From a virus: a stretch of DNA of 22,240 nucleotides. The DNA is taken from IMG/VR virus record IMGVR_UViG_3300009326_000014, positions 1-22,240 of that record, one strand, 5' to 3'. A model generated the notes under the pieces. That model searched no databases and was not told the origin of the DNA. It was given only the letters and a program-made list of their open reading frames with translations. This document shows, one piece after another, positions 1 to 6,887 of the stretch. Positions within the stretch are counted from its first letter, which is position 1, and every line of letters begins with the position of its first letter. Both the position numbers and the translations under genes were made by a program.

Positions 1-1093
1 AGCTAAATTCGGCTGAGCACCGGGCAATAATCGAGCCGTTGCACTGGCCCATGTCGCCGTCGTAAATTTCGAGATCAAGGACATAGGTCTGGCAATCTTC
101 AGGTGCACACCCCGGCCAATTTTGTGCGCTGGTATCAGGCTGCACGCCACCGCAGGTGCCAACACATAGTGGATCTTCCGTCTCCTTGTTGTACACATTG
201 GCGATGTATGAGGCTTGCCCATCCACGGGCGTCCAACTAAAGCTGATCGATCCATCCTCGTTGCACTGGACCGAGAGGTCGCAGTCGTCGGAGCTGGACG
301 ACGAGGAAGTGGACGACGAGGAGGATTCGCTGGACTCGGACGACGAGGACGAGGCGGAGTCGCTGGACTCGGACGACGAGGAAGACGGGCAATCGCAGCA
401 GCCTTCGTAGCGATTTAAGGCCCAGGACGTTGTCTGCGGAACCAGGCAGTGGGCCTCGATGTTGAGGGTAATTGTCCGCGTGTAGACGGCGATTTGCCCG
501 TTGACGCACTCGATTGCCTCCTGGACGAATTGGAACGGATCGCATTCAGGCGGAGGCGGCGGAGGCGGCGGTGGATCGCTGCTGGATTCGGAGTGAGAGG
601 GCTCGGACGACGACTCGGAGGACTCGGAGGACTCGGACGACGAGTCGGAGGACGACTCGGAAGACGAGGAGGAGGAGGACGATTCTTCTTCGGGATCTTC
701 AATGAACCACCATCGCCGGCCGTACTTGCCGGCCTGCTTGTAGAGGAAGACGCGGGTGCCTTCTGGCACCCAGCCGCCCTCTTTGTTCTTGGCAATGCAG
801 TATTTGTCGGTCCAGGGATAGTAGCTGACCGCCTGCAGGCCCGGCGTTTCGGTGAAATGCCAATCCTCGAATCGCACGACGAACGTGTCGGCTTCGGAGC
901 TTTTCCGCGGGTAGACGCGATGCTTCGCGTTTGTGGTGGTGATTCCGGTCCGTAGCAAGCGCCCGGGCGAGGATTCGCGCGTGAGCTGCTGCAGGCGCGT
1001 GTTGAGGTTCTGCTGTTGGTTGTGCAGACGTCGAACCGCGTCGGCGATCGCCGACATCGATCGATCGTCGAATTGGTGCAGTTCGGTGGTCAT
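1..1093 (-). CDS. Ser/Glu-rich linker protein, probable host-contact fibre (3' end outside window)
   Basis: 364 residues are visible before the left edge; the frame is open throughout. Residues 1-40 form a coiled helix (SAIADAVRRLHNQQQNLNTR, LQQLTRE). Residues 50-135 are a compact domain with EADTFVVRFEDWHFTETPG and GTRVFLYKQAGKYGRRWWFI. A Ser/Glu/Asp tract (~138-173) and nine prolines (174-182) lead to a Cys-rich module (CDPFQF...CVNGQIAV...HCLV...GCCDCP). A second Ser tract (~237-268) leads to a fibronectin-III-like module (DGSISFSWTPVDGQASYIAN, VYNKETEDPLC) with further cysteines. Modular domains on acidic flexible linkers suit a tail-tip adhesin. The start codon and a C-rich leader come from the 108-bp repeat; no ribosome site is visible. 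Confidence 0.8.
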   Translation of the reverse strand, partial: MTTELHQFDDRSMSAIADAVRRLHNQQQNLNTRLQQLTRESSPGRLLRTGITTTNAKHRVYPRKSSEADTFVVRFEDWHFTETPGLQAVSYYPWTDKYCIAKNKEGGWVPEGTRVFLYKQAGKYGRRWWFIEDPEEESSSSSSSSESSSDSSSESSESSESSSEPSHSESSSDPPPPPPPPPECDPFQFVQEAIECVNGQIAVYTRTITLNIEAHCLVPQTTSWALNRYEGCCDCPSSSSSESSDSASSSSSESSESSSSSTSSSSSSDDCDLSVQCNEDGSISFSWTPVDGQASYIANVYNKETEDPLCVGTCGGVQPDTSAQNWPGCAPEDCQTYVLDLEIYDGDMGQCNGSIIARCSAEFS

Positions 1094-1197
1094 GGGGGGA
1101 AAGAGGTTTCAGGTGTCAGTGTTCAGGTTTCAGGTAAGAAATCGCAGGTCAGGTCTTCCTGAACACTGAAACCTGAAACCTATCGTCACACTTCGCT
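1090..1197. repeat. 108-bp palindromic repeat, copy A
   Basis: Identical to 8559-8666. Inverted arms at 1105-1127 and 1158-1180. On the minus strand it supplies the TGA of the beta-helix gene (1186-1188) at its beginning and the ATG of the Ser-rich gene (1091-1093) at its end. Confidence 0.93.
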
Positions 1198-2292
1198 CGT
1201 CTCGTACTCGCACGGATGATCGGGCGTGGTCCAGTTGGTGACCGTCACCGTGTTCTTGTCCCACTTGAGCGTACTGTCTGGGTTCAGTTTCAGATTGGTG
1301 ACGGTGCGGGTGATCGTGGTGTCGGTCAGATCCAGCTCGCCGCCATCGGCGTTGGCCGTCGTGATCGTGCCGCTGCTGTTGGCCGTGACGGTGCCGCCGT
1401 AGACGTTCACGGTAGTGACGGTCTGGTCCCCTTCGGTTTGGGCTGTACCGCCGTAGACGGTCAACGTGGTCAGGGCGGCCCGAATCACCGCGCTTCCGCC
1501 GGACTGGTATACGGTGGTGACCGTGGCCCCCTCGCCGATCCACACGCTGGCGGCTCCGGAGATACGCACGGTGGCGGCGGTGGCCGTTTCGCCGTTGCGC
1601 CATGCCAGGCCCACATAGCCACCTTCGCAGATCAATGTGGTAATGGCGGTACCAATCAGATATAACCCGCGGTTCCCGGTGGATGGCGTGGCCGTCTTGG
1701 TGACCAGTGGACTAACGGCGGCGGAAGTCAGATCGATGTAGGCCGCGCCGCTGCCGGAGAATTTGAAGTAGGACGGGTTGATCCGCAGGAAGTTGTTCTC
1801 GTCCGCCATGTCGTTGCTGTACCCGTCGTGGACGATGAAATCCCCCAACGCCAACGCGGACAGCGAATCCAGCCCGTCCGTGATCGCCTGCGAGCTGCTG
1901 GCCGGTACCGACACGTGATCGCCGGCCTTGGGGATGGCCGTGTACGTCACATAGTTCGCGGCCTTCGTATCCGGATCCACCGAATCGGTCAGCCGCACGT
2001 AGACGGTGTTGAAGCCAAGCGTATCGTTGTCGCCCCAATCCCACTGGCCGGCGGTCAGCGCTCCGGCCGTGCCCTCGGTCATGTTGGTGCCGTCTTCCTG
2101 GACGTTATCGGGATCTTCGAGGCTCGGATCCCCGCCGCCGGAGGCTTCCAGGTAATACTCGCTGGTCCCGGATCCGGACAGGGTCCACTTGTAGCCGGCC
2201 GATCGAATCGTGATGGCCTTCCAGTTATCCGGCTCCGAAAGATCGCCGGCGGCGCCGGAAGTGCCGCCGACCCAGGTTTTGTTTGCGGGCAT
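1186..2292 (-). CDS. Beta-helix-like tail fibre or adhesin
   Basis: 368 aa; AAGGA about 10 nt before the ATG. The N-terminus (MPANKTWVGGTSGAAGDLSE, PDNWKAITIRSAGYK) resembles the 'W.GG....DWNTAANW.....P..GD.V.' start of repeat proteins, and KAGDHVSVPASSSQAITDGL is the capping turn. From residue ~190 a Thr/Val/Gly ladder follows (ITTLICEGGYVGLAW, ATVTTVYQSGGSAVIRAALT, TLTVYGGTAQTEGDQTVTTV, NVYGGTVTANSSGTITTANA), consistent with a parallel beta-helix. It probably contributes to receptor binding. The final SEV and stop codon lie in the 108-bp repeat, so the original C-terminus may be altered. Confidence 0.8.
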   Translation of the reverse strand: MPANKTWVGGTSGAAGDLSEPDNWKAITIRSAGYKWTLSGSGTSEYYLEASGGGDPSLEDPDNVQEDGTNMTEGTAGALTAGQWDWGDNDTLGFNTVYVRLTDSVDPDTKAANYVTYTAIPKAGDHVSVPASSSQAITDGLDSLSALALGDFIVHDGYSNDMADENNFLRINPSYFKFSGSGAAYIDLTSAAVSPLVTKTATPSTGNRGLYLIGTAITTLICEGGYVGLAWRNGETATAATVRISGAASVWIGEGATVTTVYQSGGSAVIRAALTTLTVYGGTAQTEGDQTVTTVNVYGGTVTANSSGTITTANADGGELDLTDTTITRTVTNLKLNPDSTLKWDKNTVTVTNWTTPDHPCEYETSEV

Positions 2293-2316
2293 GGTTGGAG
2301 AGTCCTTAGTGTTTGG

Positions 2317-3336
2317 TTACGTGAAGATTCCGGCGAATGGGGCGAGTCGCTGAAACATGACCTCTGAATAATGAACCGGGCGATACGTGAGGACCACGGG
2401 GCTACGCCCCCCTCTCTTGATCGGCTGGCCGTCGCCATCAAAAAAGACCGGATCCATGATCGGCATCTGGTCGAAATCCAGGATCCGTTGGGTCGGTGGT
2501 TCGCCCTCCAACTCGTCGGACGCCGAAATGATGCCGCCCCGCCCGTCCGGATCTCCGGCCATCGCTCGGCGATCGATCCCTCGATCGTAAATCTTGAGTA
2601 ACCAGCCTTCAGGATTGACGTCGATCCAAATCTGCAACTCCAGGTAGTCGATCGCGTTGTGCGTGCGCATCTCGACCGAAAAATCGCGGATCTTGCCTTG
2701 ATGCTTGGGGACGGTCTGCTTCAGCCCGCGGTAGTCGAACTGAACCTTCTTCTTGTTGATCACGTTGGTGACCAGGCTGTTGCAGTCGAACCACGCCAAA
2801 TTCTTCTTGACGCGAATCACCTTGCGTCCATGATCGGCTTCCGGGGCTGGGTCGAAGCGAGTCATGGCCGAGTTGAGGACCGGGCCGACCATGCCCTTCG
2901 GCCAACACTGCGCCGACATGCCGACGAAGCCGCTGATGTACTCGGCCTGTTCGACAGGCTTGGTGTATTGGACCGTGTTGACGCTGATATCCGCTCGCCA
3001 GTCCAGCGGGTTGTCGGACGGTTTGCCGTTCTCGTCTTTCTTCTCGTCGTTGTCGTCCGGGACGGCGTAGTGGAGGGTGGCGGTCCAGACGTACGTCGAG
3101 CCCAACTCGCGCGCCGGCACGATCCGCCTCAAGACGGCCAGCATTGAGACGTCGTTTGCGTACGCGTACAGATCGCCGAACATGGCGATGTTTGCGACGA
3201 CGTACGCCAGAGCTTGCTGCGCCTGGTCGTTGGGATCGTCGGTAAACAGACGCCAGACGGCCGTGTACTCAGGCTTGAAATCCTGGTAACTGCCCGTGGC
3301 GCCGTTCCAATGCAGTTGGTGCTGGTAGAAGGCCAT
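2317..3336 (-). CDS. Distal tail region protein, unrecognised family
   Basis: 339 aa, first gene after the tape measure. It begins MAFYQHQLHWNGATGSYQDF. It shows alternating beta segments (STYVWTATLHYAVPD, WRADISVNTVQYTKPVEQAE, KVQFDYRGLKQTVPKHQGKI, FSVEMRTHNAIDYLELQIWI, EGWLLKIYDRGIDRRAMAGD) and ends VVLTYRPVHYSEVMFQRLAP with FAGIFT. No membrane segment, signal peptide or catalytic motif is visible. Position suggests a distal tail or baseplate hub protein, although no Dit or Tal signature is recognised. The ribosome site is poor, because a REP element sits directly upstream. Confidence 0.7.
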   Translation of the reverse strand: MAFYQHQLHWNGATGSYQDFKPEYTAVWRLFTDDPNDQAQQALAYVVANIAMFGDLYAYANDVSMLAVLRRIVPARELGSTYVWTATLHYAVPDDNDEKKDENGKPSDNPLDWRADISVNTVQYTKPVEQAEYISGFVGMSAQCWPKGMVGPVLNSAMTRFDPAPEADHGRKVIRVKKNLAWFDCNSLVTNVINKKKVQFDYRGLKQTVPKHQGKIRDFSVEMRTHNAIDYLELQIWIDVNPEGWLLKIYDRGIDRRAMAGDPDGRGGIISASDELEGEPPTQRILDFDQMPIMDPVFFDGDGQPIKRGGRSPVVLTYRPVHYSEVMFQRLAPFAGIFT

Positions 3337-3344
3337 GGTTTGTT

Positions 3345-3391
3345 GTACCGGCTTCAGCCGGCTGTTTCCGCCTGAAGGCGGGACTACGAAC
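3345..3391. repeat. REP-like double hairpin, copy 3
   Basis: Plus strand GTACCGGCTTCAGCCGGCTG, then TTTCCGCCTGAAGGCGGGACTACGAAC's core. It is the same two-hairpin element as at 12262 and 16102 but reversed, with a base change in the end (GGGACTAC). It separates the tape measure stop from the next gene. Confidence 0.8.
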
Positions 3392-4872
3392 TAGATCCGG
3401 TGAGTCGTCACCTTGACGGGCTCTTTGGTGTTCGCGGCAATGGCGGCCAGGTGCGCATTTGCCCTGACCTGTTCGCGGTGAATTTTTTGCTGAAGCATCT
3501 GCTGCTGGCGCGCTTGCCGGAGCGCCGCGGACACTGCGCTGACGCCTTGCGTGGTGCCCACCTGCAGGGCCGCGGTACCTGGCGTCTTGGTCACCGGCGG
3601 GGTCGGTTCGGGATGTGGCTTCAGATCGTCGACGGCTTCCTTGGCCCGCTCGATGGCTCGCTTGACGTCCGCAAGGAATTTGTCTCCGGGCCGGCTTTTC
3701 CAAAGCTCTTTGGCTTTTTCAAAGTTTTCGCCAGACGACTTCCATAGTTGATCGGTGAAGGCTTTATGAGCGGCTGCCATCACCCCCGCCTTCTGTGATA
3801 CTCGCCGCATTGCTGCGCTCGTTTCGTCGATCTCGCCTGCCCAGCCGATCTTTGCGGCCATGGGGCGGATCAAATCTAGCGTATCCTGCACCATGTTGAT
3901 GATACGGTCGAATGCCTCTCGAAAGGCGCCAATCATCACGTCGCGAACCGAAGACGAGATAGCCGCCAACGCCTGCACGCCTGCGGCCAGAAACCTAAAT
4001 CCGCTTCTGAGCTTTTGCACGGCATTCATGACGCCGGCGATCACGTTGGTTACCATGTCCATGCCGCGGGTGATCATGTCGGCGGCGGCGCCCCCTTCGG
4101 TTCCAACCTCGAGGAGCCTTTCGGCCAACACGGTCACGATCGGGGCGGCGGCGACGGCGACACGTCGAAGGAGCCCATTCAACAAGGTTCTTGTTTGTCT
4201 GATTGCGGCGTTGGCCTGCAAAACCTTATCGACATCGATTTGCGAAACGGTGTTGCCCAGTTGGTCCGATTCGTTGGCCAACGATCGGATTCCGTCAGCG
4301 CCCTGGCGGAGCAGCGGCAATATCTTGAAAGCGTCGCCGCCGAATATTTCGTCAGCCAGAAAGCCGCGGGTTGCCTGGTTCTTGATACCCGCAAGAGCCT
4401 CGCCGATCGTCGCCAGCCGCTCCGTCAACGGCATATCGGCGAGCTTTCGCCCGTCCAGATTCAGTTGGCGGAGGGCCTCGGCGGCGGGGCCTATACCGTC
4501 GCGAATGGTCTCCCCAAGACGGATATTAAGCTCTTCGATGGCGCCGGTCAGATCGTCGCGATCGATGTTCAGCTTGTCGGCCGCGTACTGCATACGCGAC
4601 AGCTCGTCGACCGCGGCGCCCGTCTGCACGCTCAGCTTGCCCAGCGCGGCAATGGCGTCCCATTGCGGCTTGGTCGCAGCGGCCAACGAAACGGCTAGGC
4701 CGGCGGCGACCCCGGCCACCGCGGCAAAGGCTTTGGCAACACCTATTGCCACGGCCTTGACGCGCACGCCAAACTTGCGCACGTGCCCGACAGCGCCATC
4801 GAAGTCCCGCTGCAGCGACGCGGTATGAGCGCTCAGCTTGATATTCAGATTGGCGATCGTGCGTTTGGCCAC
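3391..4872 (-). CDS. Tail tape measure protein
   Basis: 493 aa from a GTG (AAGG about 10 nt upstream). It is Ala-rich and largely helical, with a hydrophobic stretch AFAAVAGVAAGLAVSLAAAT (residues ~48-67) and the recognised tape-measure segment WDAIAALGKLSVQTGAAVDE, LSRMQYAADK, IEELNIRLGETIRDG, PLTERLATIGEALAGIKNQA, FGGDAFKILPLLRQG. A second hydrophobic zone is LLRRVAVAAAPIVTVLAERL. The C-terminus has a Pro-rich hinge and a helical QARQQQMLQQKIHREQVRAN. It sets tail length; at roughly 0.15 nm per residue the tail would be about 70-75 nm, short for a siphophage. Confidence 0.92.
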   Translation of the reverse strand: MAKRTIANLNIKLSAHTASLQRDFDGAVGHVRKFGVRVKAVAIGVAKAFAAVAGVAAGLAVSLAAATKPQWDAIAALGKLSVQTGAAVDELSRMQYAADKLNIDRDDLTGAIEELNIRLGETIRDGIGPAAEALRQLNLDGRKLADMPLTERLATIGEALAGIKNQATRGFLADEIFGGDAFKILPLLRQGADGIRSLANESDQLGNTVSQIDVDKVLQANAAIRQTRTLLNGLLRRVAVAAAPIVTVLAERLLEVGTEGGAAADMITRGMDMVTNVIAGVMNAVQKLRSGFRFLAAGVQALAAISSSVRDVMIGAFREAFDRIINMVQDTLDLIRPMAAKIGWAGEIDETSAAMRRVSQKAGVMAAAHKAFTDQLWKSSGENFEKAKELWKSRPGDKFLADVKRAIERAKEAVDDLKPHPEPTPPVTKTPGTAALQVGTTQGVSAVSAALRQARQQQMLQQKIHREQVRANAHLAAIAANTKEPVKVTTHRI

Positions 4873-4887
4873 GACAGAAGACCTTGG

Positions 4888-4915
4888 AGCTTAGGGCTTA
4901 GAGCTTAGAGCTCGT
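4888..4915. repeat. GAGCTTAG simple repeat
   Basis: Plus strand GGAGCTTAGGGCTTAGAGCT and onward: four GCTTAG/GCT-type units in tandem. It encodes the end of the SEC-C gene and sits just before the tape measure start, another repeat at a gene seam. Confidence 0.55.
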
Positions 4916-5079
4916 TTGAGTCGCACGTTGTACAAGCGGCGTCGCTTGGGCAGGCAACAGCGTTTGTATTTGCGGCCGGATCCGCACCGGCAGGAAGAGT
5001 TGCGAAGCGATCGGACGGTGCGGGCTGCCTTGGCGAGACCGCGTCGCAGCTTGTCAGCGTCGAGTTGAATGGGGATCAT
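4891..5079 (-). CDS. SEC-C zinc-motif small protein
   Basis: 62 aa, start coupled to the GT fusion stop by ATGA. The N-terminal helix (MIPIQLDADKLRRGLAKAAR) is basic. Residues ~27-45 (RNSSCRCGSGRKYKRCCLPK) form a SEC-C motif, 'CxCGSGxKYKxCC', the zinc-binding tail of SecA that contacts SecB and ribosomes. Here it is nearly the whole protein. Its final residues (ALSSKP and stop) come from an AGCTCTA-type repeat. Between the tail chaperone and the tape measure one often finds a small gene of unknown role; a zinc-dependent adaptor for the chaperone or tape measure is an inference only. Confidence 0.8.
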   Translation of the reverse strand: MIPIQLDADKLRRGLAKAARTVRSLRNSSCRCGSGRKYKRCCLPKRRRLYNVRLKRALSSKP

Positions 5080-5842
5080 TGAGTTCTCTCCTGAACACTG
5101 ACACCTGACACCTGACACCTCTCCCGTTCCCACTCGGCCCACTTCCGCTGGTGCTCTTCGAGGACCTGACGATGGGCGTCGAAATCGAAGTCCTCGAGGG
5201 GACCGGCGAAGTAGGGCCAAGTGAGCTGGGGGAGAGTGGCGGATTCGGGCAGAAACTCGAGATTTGCGTATGTACACGAAACCGCGTTCCGCCAGTCCGC
5301 CCGCTCCTCGCCCCACGGTTCCAACTCGTAATACGCCTGCCAATCGGAGAATTGGTCCCAAGTCAACGGCGCGTCGGCGTCGGTCCCGGTAAAGAGCTGA
5401 TCGGGATGCGGGCACTGCAGCGCTAAACAGAGCCGGAAGGCAAATCGGCGAGTTGGGGACCGGTCGAGTCTGTTTTTTTTTGCTCCACCTCGTTGTCGTC
5501 GTCCGGACCCAGGTTGTTCAGTTGGGTCGCCGGGCCCAGCAGCTCGCTGCACGCCCCGATCTCGCCCGACAACCAGTGCAGGCGCAGCGGCGTCGCAAAT
5601 TGCAGATTGCCTTGATCGTCGACGATCGAACGTGACAGCAGCTCCAGCCCGAAAACGTAGCCGGCTTTCTTGTCCAGTACGTTGCCCTGGTCGTCTTTGT
5701 CGAGCGTTTCGGAGAGCTCGACGATGTCCAGCTTGTCCGGGCCGGACAGCCGCTGCAGGCGGACATCGCAGCCCCACGCCTTGCACGGCACGTCGAGGTG
5801 CGTGGGCCGGCCCTGGGTGATCTGTTCGAAGGTTGCGGTCAT
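5076..5842 (-). CDS. Tail assembly chaperone, -1 frameshift (GT-type) fusion
   Basis: Slipping back one base on AAAAAAA (zero-frame CAA AAA AAA) gives a 255-aa fusion: 123 residues of the G-type domain, then NRLDRSPTRRFAFRLCLALQ and onward. The new C-terminal part has the recognised gpT-type signature LTWDQFSDWQAYYELEPWGE, ERADWRNAVSCTYANLEF, like the 'L...L..W..Y...EPFG..R.D.R.A......AN' motif of tail chaperone extensions. Without frameshifting this conserved region would have no suitable start of its own. The last residues (CQVSGVSVQERTQ) are encoded by a half copy of the TTTCAGG-type repeat. Its TGA overlaps the next ATG (ATGA). Confidence 0.88.
5090..5122. repeat. Half copy of the TTTCAGG-type repeat
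   Basis: The plus strand shows CCTGAACACTGACACCTGAC and continues with two more ACACCTG units. It matches the right arm of the 108-bp element with A-to-C changes. It forms the 3' end of the frameshift product gene. Confidence 0.7.
5423..5842 (-). CDS. Tail assembly chaperone, zero-frame (G-type) product
   Basis: 139 aa when read without frameshifting. Residues ~10-110 form the chaperone N domain (THLDVPCKAWGCDVRLQRLS, GPDKLDIVELSETLDKDDQG, GYVFGLELLSRSIVDDQGNL, LRLHWLSGEIGACSELLGPA). Near residue 120 the codons CAA AAA AAA ACA create an A9 slippery run, after which this frame continues only 16 residues (TDSTGPQLADLPSGSV). In siphophages the G-type protein coats the tape measure and recruits tail-tube subunits. 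Position directly before the tape measure region supports this. Confidence 0.88.
   Translation of the reverse strand: MTATFEQITQGRPTHLDVPCKAWGCDVRLQRLSGPDKLDIVELSETLDKDDQGNVLDKKAGYVFGLELLSRSIVDDQGNLQFATPLRLHWLSGEIGACSELLGPATQLNNLGPDDDNEVEQKKTDSTGPQLADLPSGSV
5473..5482 (-). promoter_or_regulatory. Programmed -1 frameshift site (A9)
   Basis: Minus strand CAAAAAAAAAC, read in zero frame as CAA AAA AAA ACA. The heptamer A AAA AAA is in the correct phase for tandem slippage to AAC AGA in the -1 frame. A GC-rich region follows and may fold. It is the only A9 run noticed in the coding sequence. Confidence 0.85.
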
Positions 5843-5856
5843 GGTTGCCCCAAATT

Positions 5857-5890
5857 AAAAGACCAAAAGGACGAAAAGGACAGAAACGAC
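5857..5890. repeat. AAAGGAC simple repeat in the chaperone leader
   Basis: The plus strand reads AAAAGACCAAAAGGACGAAA and continues AGGACAG, irregular units of about 8 nt. It fills most of the gap between the two chaperone-like genes. A similar GGAC/AAAGGAC composition encodes the KDGKDQGDGSDG linker of the portal, on the other strand. Confidence 0.45.
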
Positions 5891-5896
5891 CAGGCG

Positions 5897-6298
5897 TCAG
5901 AGCTCCTGGAAGGTGACGACCTGTTGGGCGAGGGAGATGATGGTGTCGTCCGGCAGCGTCAAGAGTCGCAGCAGGCCCTTGCCGCCGGGACACAATAGGC
6001 GGTGGTGATCGATGGGCACCAGACACCGCTGAATCAGTCGGCAGAGCTGCTCCTTGTCGCCCTTTTTCGCGATCGCCAATCTCTTCGGGTCGACCTCTGC
6101 TCGTTCAAACAGCTCTTCCTGTTTGAACAGTTGCTCCGGCTCCATACGCCGGATTCGGACGGCGCCGCCCAGCGCCGGCACCAGAATCTCGTCGAATCGC
6201 GGGCGAGTGTCTGTGACTCGCGGCGCCAGGTAGGGTGGGCTCAATTCGTCGTCGGCCGGCTTGGTGCCGGCCGTCTTAGTCGTCTTTGTTTTGGCCAT
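5897..6298 (-). CDS. Tail assembly chaperone-like protein (first of two)
   Basis: 133 aa from the ATG at 6298, after GAGGAAAC. After a Lys/Thr-rich start, the sequence follows the plan of siphophage tail-chaperone N domains: EILVPALGGAVRIRRMEPEQ, helices around LFKQEELFERAEVDPKRLAI, then KEQLCRLIQRCLVPIDHHRL, and a last helix pair DDTIISLAQQVVTFQEL. The following gene has the same order of elements and carries the frameshift. I therefore infer a duplicated or divergent chaperone, possibly serving a different step. Family membership is not certain because sequence identity between the two is low. Confidence 0.5.
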   Translation of the reverse strand: MAKTKTTKTAGTKPADDELSPPYLAPRVTDTRPRFDEILVPALGGAVRIRRMEPEQLFKQEELFERAEVDPKRLAIAKKGDKEQLCRLIQRCLVPIDHHRLLCPGGKGLLRLLTLPDDTIISLAQQVVTFQEL

Positions 6299-6333
6299 GA
6301 TAAGTGATGTTTCCTCGGAAACTAGATCGAAAA

Positions 6334-6750
6334 TCAGGTGACCGTGATATCGCTGGTCCGTTGGACTTTCACCTCGCAACGCATCGTGGCGTTTGCAGCG
6401 TATTCCTGCTCGCCCACGGCTTTGACCTTGCAGTCGAATTCCTTCGTGATGGGCGTGGAATGCGGCGTCACAAGTTGAACCGAAACCTCATCTCCGCTTT
6501 CGAACAGCGTGGTCCACTTCTCGTGTTCCGTGTCATCTTCCTTGTAGTGCAGCAGGATGGTCATTTCGGACGCCTGCTCGACGCCGAGAATCGGCACCTC
6601 GAAATCGTCGCCCAGCTCGCGGCCCTCGACTTCTTCGCGCGAGCGTTGCGGTGGGGTGGCGGTGATGACGCCTGGGACAACATCGAAGGCTGCACCGTCG
6701 TCGTCCAGTTTGATGACGGAGCCGAGAGCGATTTGTTTGTAGGTGGTCAT
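6334..6750 (-). CDS. Major tail (tube) protein
   Basis: 138 aa from the ATG at 6750 (MTTYKQIALGSVIKLDDDGA). The sequence is beta-rich with TPPQRSREEVEGRELGDDFE, VPILGVEQASEMTILLHYKE, DDTEHEKWTTLFESGDEVSV, EFDCKVKAVGEQEYAANATM and a closing strand, the design of siphophage tail-tube proteins ('...p.r..ie...l.d......pGi...g.i...l.y......y..l'). It polymerises around the tape measure to make the tail tube. Position between the tail terminator group and the tail chaperones agrees. An in-frame start at 6801 exists but lies inside the palindromic leader. The ribosome site is weak. Confidence 0.82.
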   Translation of the reverse strand: MTTYKQIALGSVIKLDDDGAAFDVVPGVITATPPQRSREEVEGRELGDDFEVPILGVEQASEMTILLHYKEDDTEHEKWTTLFESGDEVSVQLVTPHSTPITKEFDCKVKAVGEQEYAANATMRCEVKVQRTSDITVT

Positions 6751-6766
6751 GGAGAGCTCGCTGTCT

Positions 6767-6826
6767 GTAGGACCGGTCTGGAGACCCGTCGCTTTTTGCA
6801 CAGACGGGCCTGGAGACCCGTCCTAC
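6767..6826. repeat. Palindromic repeat in the major tail gene leader
   Basis: GTAGGACCGGTCTGGAGACC... and ...GGCCTGGAGACCCGTCCTAC form imperfect inverted arms around GCTTTTTGCACA. The minus strand carries GACGGGTCTCCAG twice. It ends 17 nt before the major tail protein ATG, so the transcript leader should fold into a stable hairpin. Confidence 0.7.
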
Positions 6827-6859
6827 GTCTGGAAAAAAGATTACGATTTTCGCACCGGC

Positions 6860-6874
6860 GCGCGCGCTTTTTCA
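6860..6874 (-). promoter_or_regulatory. Repeated 15-nt motif, copy 3 (before the major tail gene)
   Basis: Same 15-mer and strand as 16079-16093 and 22083-22097, extended here to TGAAAAAGCGCGCGCGCCGG. It begins 14 nt after the peptidase stop and lies about 110 nt before the major tail protein start. The major tail and capsid proteins are the most abundant virion components, so a shared strong promoter would make sense. Confidence 0.45.
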
Positions 6875-6887
6875 CGATCGGCCGGGG

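Noticed and set aside
156-410. Acidic Asp/Glu/Ser-rich plus-strand ORF
   Set aside because: It is the complement of the Ser/Glu tract of the long minus-strand gene, which is open across the whole left end.
1090-1197. The 108-bp repeats as a CRISPR array or phage attachment site
   Set aside because: Only two distant copies exist, with no spacers between regular repeats, and both lie at gene junctions inside the structural operon.
1828-2367. 179-codon plus-strand frame
   Set aside because: Antisense to the beta-helix protein and running past its start; no ribosome site or recognisable domain.
3860-4828. 322-codon plus-strand frame
   Set aside because: Antisense to the tape measure; Ala/Ser/Arg-rich without any domain.
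5473-5481. A9 run as a plain sequencing error
   Set aside because: The phase, the heptamer and the location at the tail chaperone exactly match the known programmed frameshift, so an error is not needed.
6860-6874. GCGCGCGCTTTTT read on the plus strand as a factor-independent terminator
   Set aside because: The alternating GC has no loop, so no proper hairpin forms, and no plus-strand genes exist to terminate.
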